The notes under the pieces were generated by a model, which made no database searches, was not told the DNA's origin, and was given only the letters and a program-made list of their open reading frames with translations. Shown one piece after another: positions 1-9,772 of a DNA stretch of 64,000 nt. The position numbers were made by a program, and so were the translations under genes. This DNA is from Chitinophaga sp. H8. Its GTDB lineage: Bacteria; Bacteroidota; Bacteroidia; Chitinophagales; Chitinophagaceae. Numbering within the stretch: position 1 is the stretch's first letter; every line of letters starts with the position of its first letter. The stretch covers positions 930,001-994,000 of the forward strand of contig NZ_JBEXAC010000001.1 of NCBI RefSeq assembly GCF_040567655.1. The letters are read 5' to 3'.

Positions 1-1
1 G

Positions 2-1231
2 GGATATTTCCCTAGTGTATCGCTCGGCTGGCGCTTGAATGAAGAAAACTTCATGAAAAAATACAATAACCTGGATGAGTTGAAGCTGCGTGCCAGCTAC
101 GGTGCTTCCGGAAATGATGGTATCGGTAATTTCCAATACCTGGCAGGTTATGGTGCTACTTTAATGCCTGCATTGTGGGGTGGCACACCAGTGATGGGTA
201 TTGCGCCACTGGGTATGGCCAATCCTACTTTGTCATGGGAAAGAATCACCATCTATAATATTGGATTGGACTATTCCTTTTTTAACCGGGCATTATACGG
301 GGAAGCAGAAGTGTTTTACCGTAAAAGAGATGGTATGCCTGCAAAGAAGACAGTAAGCCTGCCCTCCAGCTTTGGTGCGGAACTGCCTTTGGAAAACCTG
401 AACAGCCAGAACAATAGGGGCTTTGAATTGAAGGTAGGTACCATGGGAGCCAGCAGAGACTGGAAATGGGATGTGAGCGCTAATATTTCCTGGCAGAGAG
501 CTAAGTGGGGACACGTGGAAGAAATTACTTACACTGATCCTGACTCAAAAAGATTGTACCAGTTATCCGGTCAATGGGTAGACCGTACCATGGGATATAT
601 ATCTGATGGGTTGTTTACCAGCCAGGACCAGATAGATAAACTGGGATTCACCTATCCCGGCAACCCGGTATTGAAAATGGGAGATGTACGTTATGTGGAT
701 AATAACAAGGATGGTGTGCTGGACTGGAAAGATCAGATAGAGATCGGTAAAGGACAGGTGCCGCAATGGATGGGTGGTTTGAATATCAACCTCACCTACA
801 AGAATTTTGACCTGTCTGCATTGGTGCAAGGTGCATTTGGATATTACAAACTGGTAACATTAGGTTCCTTTACAAAAACTTTCTTCGACAACCGTTGGAC
901 TGAAGAAACGAATGATGGCAGTGCACTCATTCCCCGCCTGGGCGGAACAGGAACCAATGGCCTGTTGTCTGGTCGCAACTACCGGAAAGCAGACTATGCA
1001 AGATTAAAAACCTTCGCTATCGGATATACCTTACCTAAAGCATTGCTGCAAAGAATCAATTTACAGAATGTCAGGTTTTATGTGGGTGGTAGTAACCTGT
1101 TTACCATTTCCGGACTGAATAAGTTTAACATCGATCCGGAATCTCCTTTCTCCGTTCAGGATGGTCAGCCTACCACTTCTTATTACCCGCAGATGAAAAC
1201 GATCATGCTGGGTGTAAACATCTCATTATAA
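2..1231 (+). CDS. SusC/RagA TonB-linked outer membrane transporter, C-terminal part (cut by window edge)
   Basis: The reading frame is open from base 2, so the 5' part lies outside the window and the TTG at 35 is an internal leucine, not a start. The visible 410 residues are the second half of the 22-strand barrel. The GYFPSVSLGWRLNEENF motif, the later LRASYG motif, the calcium-like loop DNNKDGVLDWKD and the closing strands ending in the aromatic-rich MLGVNISL are typical of SusC proteins. SusC forms the outer-membrane import channel for oligosaccharides together with the SusD lid encoded 8 bp downstream. The N-terminal STN, carboxypeptidase-regulatory and plug domains cannot be judged. Family assignment is firm; the substrate can only be inferred from the rhamnosidase and esterases downstream. 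Confidence 0.95.
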   Translation, partial: GYFPSVSLGWRLNEENFMKKYNNLDELKLRASYGASGNDGIGNFQYLAGYGATLMPALWGGTPVMGIAPLGMANPTLSWERITIYNIGLDYSFFNRALYGEAEVFYRKRDGMPAKKTVSLPSSFGAELPLENLNSQNNRGFELKVGTMGASRDWKWDVSANISWQRAKWGHVEEITYTDPDSKRLYQLSGQWVDRTMGYISDGLFTSQDQIDKLGFTYPGNPVLKMGDVRYVDNNKDGVLDWKDQIEIGKGQVPQWMGGLNINLTYKNFDLSALVQGAFGYYKLVTLGSFTKTFFDNRWTEETNDGSALIPRLGGTGTNGLLSGRNYRKADYARLKTFAIGYTLPKALLQRINLQNVRFYVGGSNLFTISGLNKFNIDPESPFSVQDGQPTTSYYPQMKTIMLGVNISL

Positions 1232-1238
1232 AAATTGC

Positions 1239-3056
1239 ATGAACATGAAAAGAATAGCGATCCTTTTCTTATCAGGAGTGCTTCTGTCTACTTCCTGTCA
1301 AAAAGATATATTGAATAAACAACCTTTAGATAGAATTGCAGATAATATTGTGTGGAAGGACATCAAGGCTATTCAGGCAAACCTGGCTGGTAGCTACAGT
1401 ATGATGAGTGTGCTGGAAAATGAAACACCGGATAAATATATCGGTATCAGGCCTGGTGTGGGATGGACCCTGGAAGCACAGGTGGGCGTAACCCTGATCA
1501 ATAATATTACGGATGAAGCTACCTGGGGCATGTACCCGCAATGGAGCAATTTCAGAAGCAGCGGGATTACCATTAACGGTGGATTACTGGAGTGGTGGGA
1601 AAATGCCTATATCATTTTGCGTCAGCTGAATGATTTTATTGAAAAAGTACCACAATCACCCATCGATGAAGAATCGAAAAAGAGCTTACTGGCAGAAGCC
1701 CGTTTTTTAAGAGCTTTTAATTACTTCTCTATGGTGAAACGTTATGGTGGCGTGCCATTGATTTTAAATGCACAATCCATTAATGAGCCATATGAAAAGT
1801 TGTATCCCAAAAGGAATTCTGAAAAGGAGCTGTATGATTTTGTGATCAGTGAAATGGATGCGGTTTATAACGATCTCCCGCCTAAAGCAATTTCCGGACG
1901 GGCCTCCAAATATGCGGCGCTTACCTTAAAATCACGTGCTGCATTATATGCGGGCAGTATTGCAGAGTATGGTACAGTACAGCTGGGTGGACTACTGGGT
2001 ATCCCTGCCGGGGAAGCAAAGGCATACTACCAGAAAAGTTATGATGCCTCCAAAATCATCATTGATGATGGGGTAAACAGCCTTTATAATGTAGATGCCA
2101 ATAAAGCCAAAAACTTCAGAGATCTCTTCCTGGCAAAAAACAGTGTGGAAGCCATATTTGTAGTGGCCCACAATGACAAGGATATGATTTCTGCGGGTGG
2201 TAACGGCTGGTATTACGACTTCATGCAGGGGCCTATGCCTAACGCATGGTACAATGGTAACCAGAACATGCCCTATTTATCATTTATTGCTTCCACCTAT
2301 GAAAAGGCGGATGGTACCCTGCCCGACCTGAGCGAGGCTACTTTAACAGGGAAGCTGTGGAATGATAATGAGATCTGGGCCGGTATGGAACCCCGTTTTT
2401 ACGCTACTATCTATACAAATGGTACTACCTGGCTGGGAGCACCGATCGACTGGCATAAGGCTTTAAAAGTGAATGGCCAGTACCTGACGGATCCTAACGG
2501 TGCTTACCAGGGGGTGCCACATATAGGGCTGCAAGGACAAAAATCAGGTCCGTTTACCAGCTTTGGTGTGCTGAAATACCTGGATGAGAAACACAATAAC
2601 ATGGTGTACGATTTCGCGTCCAGCCAGGACTGGATGGTATTCCGTTTTGCAGAAGTGCTATTGAACCATGCAGAGGCTGCTTTCAAGCTGAACAAACCTG
2701 ATGAAGCGCTTGCAGCAGTGAATGCTATCCGCAGCAGGGCAGGTGTTCAGACCAGAACTGCTATTACTTTCCCATTGATTCAAAAGGAAAGGAAAGCAGA
2801 GCTGGCTTTTGAAGGACATCGCTACTGGGATGTAAGACGCTGGAGGATTGCTACCACTGAGCTGACTAAACGCCAAACCGGTTTAAGATATGTCCGCGAC
2901 TTCGCTTCCGGTAAACTGGAGCTGGAGATATTACAGAATGTAGATGGGGGTGCAAATGTGAAGCCGGTATTTGAATCGTTCAATTACTATTTACCAATCA
3001 CTAATGCCAGAACCCAGCAAAATCCTAACCTGGTGGAAAACCCTGGATACAAGTAA
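1239..3056 (+). CDS. SusD/RagB family glycan-binding lipoprotein
   Basis: This 605-residue protein has a lipoprotein signal peptide with lipobox LSTSC (Cys20), so it should be anchored in the outer membrane. The SusD fold is shown by the N-terminal EARFLRAFNYFSMVKRYGGVP helix region and by the C-terminal stretch RKAELAFEGHRYWDVRRWR followed by the YYLPI strand, all hallmark SusD motifs. It acts as the surface lid that captures oligosaccharide for the SusC encoded immediately upstream. Translation may start at Met1 or Met3, which are two codons apart. It is somewhat longer than the usual 500-560 residues, with extra sequence in the middle where ligand loops lie. The gene is followed after 26 bp by two GH42-like genes in the same direction, consistent with a polysaccharide utilisation operon. 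Confidence 0.95.
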   Translation: MNMKRIAILFLSGVLLSTSCQKDILNKQPLDRIADNIVWKDIKAIQANLAGSYSMMSVLENETPDKYIGIRPGVGWTLEAQVGVTLINNITDEATWGMYPQWSNFRSSGITINGGLLEWWENAYIILRQLNDFIEKVPQSPIDEESKKSLLAEARFLRAFNYFSMVKRYGGVPLILNAQSINEPYEKLYPKRNSEKELYDFVISEMDAVYNDLPPKAISGRASKYAALTLKSRAALYAGSIAEYGTVQLGGLLGIPAGEAKAYYQKSYDASKIIIDDGVNSLYNVDANKAKNFRDLFLAKNSVEAIFVVAHNDKDMISAGGNGWYYDFMQGPMPNAWYNGNQNMPYLSFIASTYEKADGTLPDLSEATLTGKLWNDNEIWAGMEPRFYATIYTNGTTWLGAPIDWHKALKVNGQYLTDPNGAYQGVPHIGLQGQKSGPFTSFGVLKYLDEKHNNMVYDFASSQDWMVFRFAEVLLNHAEAAFKLNKPDEALAAVNAIRSRAGVQTRTAITFPLIQKERKAELAFEGHRYWDVRRWRIATTELTKRQTGLRYVRDFASGKLELEILQNVDGGANVKPVFESFNYYLPITNARTQQNPNLVENPGYK

Positions 3057-3082
3057 CGATTGGCTGACCTAATTAATTAAAA

Positions 3083-4360
3083 ATGAAGAAGTACTATATA
3101 CTATGCATATTACCACTGATCTGGGTGGGGTTGATATCCTTTGTTATTAATAATGACCCGCCCGCCAAAAGAGGGGGAGCTGAAAAGCTCCCCTCAAAGG
3201 GCACCATTCCCAGATTGGCATGGTACAGTGTGCCCGCTAAGGAAACTAATTTACAGCGGTACGAAGAGTTGAAAGAAGCGGGTATTACCATTAACTTTTC
3301 TTTTTTTCAGTCCATGGCAGATGCAGAACAGTCATTGAACATGGCACAAAAGGTAGGGATAAAAGTAGTGCTGTCCTGTCCGGAATTAAGAACGGAACCG
3401 GAAAAAACGGTGAAGAAGTTTATGAACCATCCTGCCATCGCCGGCTATTTTCTGCGGGATGAACCTTCCAGAAGTGAATTTGCTGACCTGGCTAAATGGG
3501 CCAAAAGAGTACAGTCGGTAGACGATAAACATTTCTGTTACGTTAATACACTGCCTATCTATGCAGAAAACTGGCAGTTTGAAACAGCCACGGAACAGGA
3601 TACACTAACTTCCCTGACTTACCGGGAATACCTGAAAACGTTTATCAAAGAGGTGCCTATGCAATTTATCAGCTATGATGCCTATTGTATCATCGGGGAT
3701 AGTCTGCGAGCCAACTACTATGAAAACCTGGAAATTATGGCGGATGAATGTAAACAGGTGGGCAAGGATTTCTGGGCATTCGGGCTTACTACCGGCTCTT
3801 CTTTACCGGTAAATTTCCCTCCTCCTACATTAGCCGAATTACGTTTACAAATTTATAGTATCCTGGCCTATGGCGCCCAGGGTGTCCAATACTTTACCTA
3901 CTGGACACCAGGTCCGGAGGAAAATAACGTATGGGATTTTTATAAAGGCCCTATCGGATTGGATGGTAAACGCACTGTCACTTATGATAGACTCAAACAA
4001 ATGAATGAAGAGGTGAAGAACCTGTCCGGTGTGTTTTATGGCTCCAAAGTGCTTTCTGTACGCCATACCGGTGAAGCCACACCAAAAGGTACTCGGCGCC
4101 TGAGTAAGCTGCCGGAGGGGATCAAAGTACTGGACACCAATGGGGCAAGTGCCGCTGTATCTACCCTGCAGAATGGCAAAAACACCTTTGTGGTAGTGGT
4201 GAACAGCAGCTTTAAGAAAAGCATGCAGCTGACCATCTTTGGGGATGAAAACCTGAAAAAGGTATTGAAGGATGGCACGGTAGTACCTGCCAGCTTTTAT
4301 ACCAGTACCATGGAGGTAGAACCGGGTGATGCTGCCATCTATATGATTCCGGAAAAATAA
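3083..4360 (+). CDS. Secreted GH42-like TIM-barrel protein (DEP-motif family), member 1
   Basis: A 425-residue exported protein with a hydrophobic N-terminal segment (residues 5-22) and no clear lipobox. It looks like a clan GH-A TIM barrel. GYFLRDEP (DEP at 126-128) sits where the acid/base glutamate after strand 4 is expected. QFISYDAY fits strand 6, and the late block ILAYGAQGVQYFTYW resembles the GH42 region AHGAxxVxYFxW. A small beta-sandwich (VVVVNSS and onward) closes the protein, as in GH42-like enzymes. The usual strand-7 nucleophile glutamate is not obvious: the region reads AFGLTTGSS. It is the most divergent of four related proteins in the window (others start at 4437, 43395 and 45714). 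It probably acts on, or binds, the glycan imported by the neighbouring SusC/SusD; the catalytic activity is unproven. Confidence 0.7.
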   Translation: MKKYYILCILPLIWVGLISFVINNDPPAKRGGAEKLPSKGTIPRLAWYSVPAKETNLQRYEELKEAGITINFSFFQSMADAEQSLNMAQKVGIKVVLSCPELRTEPEKTVKKFMNHPAIAGYFLRDEPSRSEFADLAKWAKRVQSVDDKHFCYVNTLPIYAENWQFETATEQDTLTSLTYREYLKTFIKEVPMQFISYDAYCIIGDSLRANYYENLEIMADECKQVGKDFWAFGLTTGSSLPVNFPPPTLAELRLQIYSILAYGAQGVQYFTYWTPGPEENNVWDFYKGPIGLDGKRTVTYDRLKQMNEEVKNLSGVFYGSKVLSVRHTGEATPKGTRRLSKLPEGIKVLDTNGASAAVSTLQNGKNTFVVVVNSSFKKSMQLTIFGDENLKKVLKDGTVVPASFYTSTMEVEPGDAAIYMIPEK

Positions 4361-4436
4361 TGCTCAAATAATGCTGGTCCCGCCTGCTGCTTAGTTATAT
4401 GTATCAACGATTTTTAACTAATTAATCCTGATCATT

Positions 4437-5759
4437 ATGTCTAAATATAAAACAGCCTTAACAGCTTTTGTCATTTGCATAATTGCAATGGCTTGTACCA
4501 AAAACAACCTGTTGCTGAAGGAGAAGATGGAAGGTGCGGGGATAGACAGAACAGCTGCATCAATGCTTAACATATTGAGTTTAGATACCGCTAATATTTC
4601 GATAGGCGTTTTCTGGCCTCCAACCTGGGACTATGTTAATGATCTGCAGTTCCAGCGGCTTGGCAGAACAGGTGTAGATATGTTGCAGTACGTTATTACC
4701 TATACGGAAAGCCAGAACCTCACCATACTGGGTAAATGTGCGGCTAATAATCTGAAGGCAATCATTTTTGATGCCAGGGTGTACGGGTCGGATACCGATA
4801 TCTCCGATATGGTGAATGCTTACCACACCAATCCAGGTTTGGGCGGATATTACATCAAAGATGAACCGTTTCCGGATACCCTGAATTGGGCAGCCAGGAT
4901 ATACAATAAAATATTATCCTATGACGCTGTACACCTACCGCATGTAAATTTGTTACCTAGTATTGCGAGCGTTTTTGCGGGGGTGAATTATGAAACAGAC
5001 TATATGCAGCGGTGGGTCAATACCGTGGGTAGTGCTAATCTGAAGTACCTGGCTACGGATATTTATCCATTCCAGGCTAGTGGGGCATTTGATAACAGGT
5101 ATTATCCTGAGCTTGATCGGTTAAGAAGGGTAGCATTGGCCAATTCTAATATAAAAACCTCTGCTTACCTGCAGTCAATTGGGATCCCGGGGGCTTACCG
5201 GCGGCCTAATGCCAACGAGCTTACCTACAATGTGTATTCTATGTTGGCATATGGGGTTAAATATCCGGTATGGTTTACGTATTTTACTCCCCCGAACAGC
5301 GTTTCTGAAACATTTACAAATGCGATTATAACGCCAACGGGAGATACCACAGACCTGTATAATCCTTTTGTACAGTTAAACAAGGAGATGAAGAACCTGG
5401 GAAAGCGCCTGGCAAAACTGGCAGTGTATGATGTGTATCATACAGGGCCTAATACGCCAAGCGGTGTGGCTACACTGCCGGGTGATTACTTCCTGCAACC
5501 TGTGAACGCGAATAACGATTTGTTGATCACCAGGTGTAAAAACTGGTATGAAGGAAGCGGAAGGAATTATGCCATGATCGTTAATAAATCACTTACACAG
5601 AGTAAGACGATTACTTTTAATGTGGCAGGATGGATCACTTATATGGGAGAAATTTCCAAAACAAATGGTACGGAGAGTGCAGTGGCAATCCCGGGCTGGC
5701 AGGTTACACTGACTTTTGCTCCCGGAGAGGGCCGTTTGTTCTGTTTTAATCCTTACTAA
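4437..5759 (+). CDS. GH42-like TIM-barrel lipoprotein (DEP-motif family), member 2
   Basis: A 440-residue lipoprotein with lipobox IAMAC (Cys20). It contains GGYYIKDEP (DEP at 142-144), then HVNLLPS, YLATDIYPF, TSAYLQSIG, PNANEL and LAYGVKYPVWFTYF. These blocks are shared almost word for word with the barrel domains encoded at 43395 and 45714 about 40 kb away, and more weakly with its upstream neighbour at 3083. The order resembles GH42 beta-galactosidases, including a SETFTNAI segment like the GGSEKFHGAV segment of that family, but the expected nucleophile Glu is a Gln (YLQSIG). A C-terminal beta domain follows. It is co-directional with SusC/SusD and GH78. Possible roles are surface glycan binding or a non-classical glycosidase; the fold is more certain than the function. 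Confidence 0.7.
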   Translation: MSKYKTALTAFVICIIAMACTKNNLLLKEKMEGAGIDRTAASMLNILSLDTANISIGVFWPPTWDYVNDLQFQRLGRTGVDMLQYVITYTESQNLTILGKCAANNLKAIIFDARVYGSDTDISDMVNAYHTNPGLGGYYIKDEPFPDTLNWAARIYNKILSYDAVHLPHVNLLPSIASVFAGVNYETDYMQRWVNTVGSANLKYLATDIYPFQASGAFDNRYYPELDRLRRVALANSNIKTSAYLQSIGIPGAYRRPNANELTYNVYSMLAYGVKYPVWFTYFTPPNSVSETFTNAIITPTGDTTDLYNPFVQLNKEMKNLGKRLAKLAVYDVYHTGPNTPSGVATLPGDYFLQPVNANNDLLITRCKNWYEGSGRNYAMIVNKSLTQSKTITFNVAGWITYMGEISKTNGTESAVAIPGWQVTLTFAPGEGRLFCFNPY

Positions 5760-5819
5760 GCACATATGGATATTTAAGCAGGCGTGGACTAGCTAAATGT
5801 ATTTTTAAGCAGGTATTAT

Positions 5820-8351
5820 ATGAATAATTGGAAGAAATCAGGATGGATATTGATTTTTTGCTGGGGTGTTGGCATCGGCAGTGCACGGGGTCAGGGAACA
5901 GCGATGAATATTAATACTGGCAGGGAAGACCCATGGACGGCAGCATGGATCGGAGATGCCAGGACAACACCTACCGTGGATTCATTGATGTATGAAGATG
6001 ATCCGGCACCCATATTCAGGAAAGAATTTGTAGCAGACCAAACCATCAGGTCTGCTACACTTTATATTACTGCGGCGGGATATTACAGCGCTACTATTAA
6101 CGGGAAAACGCTGGCGGATAACTATTGTGATCCTGCCTGGACGGATTTCAGGAAGCGGGTGTATTATACCACCTATGATATTAAAGAACAGTTGCAGCAG
6201 GGAAAGAACTGTATCAGCGTGATGCTGGGTAATGGCTTTTATAATTCCCTGCCCATGAAATTCTGGGGACAATATAACCTGCGGGAAGCGTTGGCTACAG
6301 GCAGGCCAATGTTTACCGCAAAAATCAAAATAGTATACACAAACGGGCAAACCGCTGAAGTAGTGACCAATAATAGTTGGAAGTATGCTACAGGGCCTGT
6401 TATGCGTAATAATGTGTACCTGGGCGAAGTATATGATGCCCGCAAAGAGGTAAAGGGAAATGCACTGCCCGGCTTTAATGATACCCAGTGGAAGGCTGCT
6501 GTGGAGAAAGAAGGCCCGGGTGGAAAATTACAGGCTGCATTTTTTGAACCGATACAGGTCATTGATGTAAAACATCCTGTGAAAATAACGGAAGCGCCTA
6601 AAGGCACCTACGTAGTGGATATGGGCGTTAACTTTACCGGCACCTTCAAAATTAAATTGTATGGTAAGGAAGGAGATACGGTCAGGTTCCGTTTTGGTGA
6701 AAGAATCTATGATAATAACACCCTGAACCCGATGACTGCGGTGGCTGGCCAGATCAAGAAAAAGGGCAGGGGTGGCCCCGGAGCGCCTGCATTGGCGGCA
6801 CAGGGCGGCATGTACATCTTCGGAAAGGAAGGTGTGGTAGAATACAGCCCGGTGTTTTCCTATAGGGTATACCGGTACATGGAAATCACAGGACTCCGCA
6901 ATGCACCGGATCCGAAAGATATTGAAGGCCTGGCATTGAGTTCCAATGTAGACCGGAAAAATAGTTTTACTACTTCCAATAGCCTGATCAACTCCATTCA
7001 GCAGATGATCAGCCGCACTTTCCTGAGCAACCTGATGAGTGTACAGTCAGATTGCCCGGGACGGGAAAAGTTCAGCTACGCGGGAGATATGAAAGCTACC
7101 AGCGAAGCTTTCATTTACAACTACCAGATGCAGTCCTTTTATAAGAAAACATTGTACGACTGGGTAGATGCTTACCAGGATTCTGTATTTGTTGATGCGG
7201 CTCCCTATGTAGGCTTAAAATACTGCGGCCTCAACTGGGAATCTGCCATTTTTGATTTACAGGAGTTCCTGTATCAATATTATGGAGATACTGCCCTGAT
7301 ACGGGAATTATACGATTTTAACCTGCAATGGATGGACAAGGCGGCTCGTATCCATCCTTCCGGTATAGTGGACAAAGGGCTGAGCGATCATGAATCCCTG
7401 GTCAATGTACCCGTGCAGTTAATGGGTACCGCTGCTTATCTCAAAGCAGCACAGGTGATGAAGGACTTTTCTGCTATCCTGCATCAGAAGGACAATGAAC
7501 AACGTTTTGCTGCATTGGAAGAAAAGATCCGGCACAGCTTAAGGGATATGTACTGGTCGGGGAACGCTCCCGGTGATCTGATCGACAGGCAATCAAGGGA
7601 GGCCTCCATGATATATATCAATACCCTCCCCGAAAAAGAGAAGGAAGCAGCTATCATAAGGCTCAACAACACAAAAGAAGCGTTTAACAAACAGACCTAT
7701 TATGCATTGCTGTTATCCTGCAATATCATTCCGGAAAAAGATAAAAAGAAGGTGGTAAACCTATTGCTGAAAGCTGTAGATGAGGCTCCGGCTGGGCACC
7801 TCACCACCGGTATTTTTGGAACCAGGTATGTACTGGAAGCACTTTCCATGTATGGACATGCAGATAAGGTATTTGATATCGTAAACAGTACCGCATATCC
7901 GGGATGGGGTTTTATGGTAAAAAGAGGGGCCACCACACAATGGGAAACCTGGAAGGAAAGTGATGATGTTTATTCCAACTGTCATCCGATGTTTGGTTCT
8001 GTATCCGGATGGTTTTATAAATGGCTGGCAGGGGTCCGGCCGGTTACACCCGGTTTTAAGCAGTTTATGATTGCTCCTGTATTACCCGCTGGTCTCTCTC
8101 AGGTGAGATGTAATTATGAGTCGCCCCAGGGTACCATTGTGGCCAATTGGGATAAGAAAGGCAATACCAGCACCTTTAATATCACAGTACCGGCTGGCAG
8201 CGTAGGTACTTTCCAGTTGCCCGCTAAGTATGCCCGCAAATTGCAGGTAAAACAGGTGAATACGGGTAACACTTTTTCTCCGGTAGTAAATAAGGAGGGG
8301 ATTTACAAATTTGAGCTCAAAGCAGGAACCTATATAATAACATCCGCATGA
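5820..8351 (+). CDS. Secreted alpha-L-rhamnosidase, GH78
   Basis: 843 residues with a signal peptide ending near ARGQG. It hydrolyses terminal alpha-L-rhamnosyl residues. The architecture is N-terminal beta domains (WTAAWIGD, then the SATLYITAAGYYSATINGK block of bacterial rhamnosidases), an (alpha/alpha)6 barrel and a C-terminal beta-sandwich. The signature QSDCPGREKFSYAGD near residues 408-422 carries the acidic residues (Asp, Glu, Asp) that line the active site in GH78. The later GATTQWETWKE block carries the conserved Glu. The start codon is 60 bp after the preceding gene, and the stop overlaps the next start (ATGA), so it is translationally coupled to the esterase. With the SusC/SusD upstream it points to a rhamnose-bearing glycan such as rhamnogalacturonan or a similar plant or microbial polymer. 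Confidence 0.93.
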   Translation: MNNWKKSGWILIFCWGVGIGSARGQGTAMNINTGREDPWTAAWIGDARTTPTVDSLMYEDDPAPIFRKEFVADQTIRSATLYITAAGYYSATINGKTLADNYCDPAWTDFRKRVYYTTYDIKEQLQQGKNCISVMLGNGFYNSLPMKFWGQYNLREALATGRPMFTAKIKIVYTNGQTAEVVTNNSWKYATGPVMRNNVYLGEVYDARKEVKGNALPGFNDTQWKAAVEKEGPGGKLQAAFFEPIQVIDVKHPVKITEAPKGTYVVDMGVNFTGTFKIKLYGKEGDTVRFRFGERIYDNNTLNPMTAVAGQIKKKGRGGPGAPALAAQGGMYIFGKEGVVEYSPVFSYRVYRYMEITGLRNAPDPKDIEGLALSSNVDRKNSFTTSNSLINSIQQMISRTFLSNLMSVQSDCPGREKFSYAGDMKATSEAFIYNYQMQSFYKKTLYDWVDAYQDSVFVDAAPYVGLKYCGLNWESAIFDLQEFLYQYYGDTALIRELYDFNLQWMDKAARIHPSGIVDKGLSDHESLVNVPVQLMGTAAYLKAAQVMKDFSAILHQKDNEQRFAALEEKIRHSLRDMYWSGNAPGDLIDRQSREASMIYINTLPEKEKEAAIIRLNNTKEAFNKQTYYALLLSCNIIPEKDKKKVVNLLLKAVDEAPAGHLTTGIFGTRYVLEALSMYGHADKVFDIVNSTAYPGWGFMVKRGATTQWETWKESDDVYSNCHPMFGSVSGWFYKWLAGVRPVTPGFKQFMIAPVLPAGLSQVRCNYESPQGTIVANWDKKGNTSTFNITVPAGSVGTFQLPAKYARKLQVKQVNTGNTFSPVVNKEGIYKFELKAGTYIITSA

Positions 8352-9751
8352 AAAGAATTATAGTTGTAATACTGACGGCATTTTCTACCGCGCTGTATGC
8401 ACAGGATATGCCTATCAAATTGCCTTCCATTATCAGTGATCATGCTGTATTACAGCAATCGGCAGACGTGAAATTATGGGGATGGGGGCCGGCTACCAAG
8501 AAAATAAAGATTGTGGCCAGCTGGGCGCCACAGGATACGGTGAGAGCACTGGTAGCAGATGAGTGTACCTGGTCGGCGGCAATACGTACGCCTAAAGCAG
8601 GTGGGCCATATACCATCCAGTTTATCAATGGTACCAATGTAGTGACCATCCAGGATATTTTAATCGGAGAAGTGTGGTTATGCGGGGGACAATCCAATAT
8701 GGCTTTGTCTTGCAGTGCAGATATCCTCGATGGCGGTGATGCACTGAAAGCGCCACGCAATAATGAAATGCGTTTTTTTGTACCGGAGTTTGTATATGAT
8801 ACCAATCTGAGGTCTGATTGTAAAGGCCAGTGGGTAGTATGCCAGCCGGAAACAATGGCCTGGTTCAGTGCAGTGGGCTATTTCTTTGGCAATACGCTGC
8901 AAAAACAACTACATGTGCCTATGGGCATGATTGGTGCGTATATGGGGGCTACCCGTATTCAACCCTGGATGCCTAAGTACGCTATAGAAAACGATGCAGA
9001 GCTGGCCAGGGTAAGCAAAAATATTGGTGCTTCCTGGGTGCCGCAGGGTACTTCTGTCTTATATAATGGTATGATTCATCCGCTGGCACCTTATACACTG
9101 TCTGGCGTAATCTGGTATCAGGGTGAAACAAATGCCTGCGTAGATCAGGAAGCAAGAGTTTATGGAAAAATGCTGAGAGGAATGATCAATGGCTGGCGTA
9201 CTGCATTTAAAAAGGAAATGCCTTTTTATATCGTGCAGATTGCACCTTTTGACGGCTATTATCCTAAAGATGCGGCGGCATACCTGCGGGAACAGCAGGA
9301 AACGGCATTGGTACTGCCCAATACCGGTGTAATTACCATTGGTGACCTGGTTGATTCACTGAAAGATATTCACCCGAGATTGAAAGCAGGTGTAGGCAAA
9401 CGCCTGGCAAATGTGGTGCTGAAAGAACAATACGGCGTGGAAACCCTGCAACCCTATTCTCCCCGTTTCGCTAAGATGGAAATTAATAAACAAACCGCGG
9501 TGATTTATACGGCTGCCGTGGGCAAGCTCGCCAGCAACAATAAAGAGATTATCAACTTTGAAATAGCAGGGAAAGACAAAGTATTCCACCCTGCGCAGGC
9601 GAGGATTGAAAAGAATGGTAATATTTCTGTTACTTCCAGGGTAGTGCCTGAACCAGTGGCGGTACGTTACTGTTTTTCCAATGCTGCGATGCCTAATATA
9701 TTTGATGTAAATGGTTTGCCACTGATGCCATTCAGAACAGATAAGTGGTAA
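8348..9751 (+). CDS. Sialate O-acetylesterase-like (SASA) carbohydrate esterase
   Basis: 467 residues, signal peptide ending ALYAQD. It has the SASA/SGNH-type esterase pattern: GEVWLCGGQSNM with the nucleophile Ser116, a central GVIWYQGETNA block, and the late DIHPRLKAGVGKRLA segment supplying the Asp-x-x-His pair. Bacterial members in glycan loci remove O-acetyl groups from sugars, not only from sialic acid. No sialidase or sialic acid catabolism is seen nearby, so the likely job here is deacetylating the polysaccharide so that the GH78 can act. The ATG overlaps the GH78 stop by 4 bp (ATGA), implying co-translation. Confidence 0.88.
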   Translation: MKRIIVVILTAFSTALYAQDMPIKLPSIISDHAVLQQSADVKLWGWGPATKKIKIVASWAPQDTVRALVADECTWSAAIRTPKAGGPYTIQFINGTNVVTIQDILIGEVWLCGGQSNMALSCSADILDGGDALKAPRNNEMRFFVPEFVYDTNLRSDCKGQWVVCQPETMAWFSAVGYFFGNTLQKQLHVPMGMIGAYMGATRIQPWMPKYAIENDAELARVSKNIGASWVPQGTSVLYNGMIHPLAPYTLSGVIWYQGETNACVDQEARVYGKMLRGMINGWRTAFKKEMPFYIVQIAPFDGYYPKDAAAYLREQQETALVLPNTGVITIGDLVDSLKDIHPRLKAGVGKRLANVVLKEQYGVETLQPYSPRFAKMEINKQTAVIYTAAVGKLASNNKEIINFEIAGKDKVFHPAQARIEKNGNISVTSRVVPEPVAVRYCFSNAAMPNIFDVNGLPLMPFRTDKW

Positions 9752-9772
9752 ACTGCTTTTAAGTTCCTTAAT

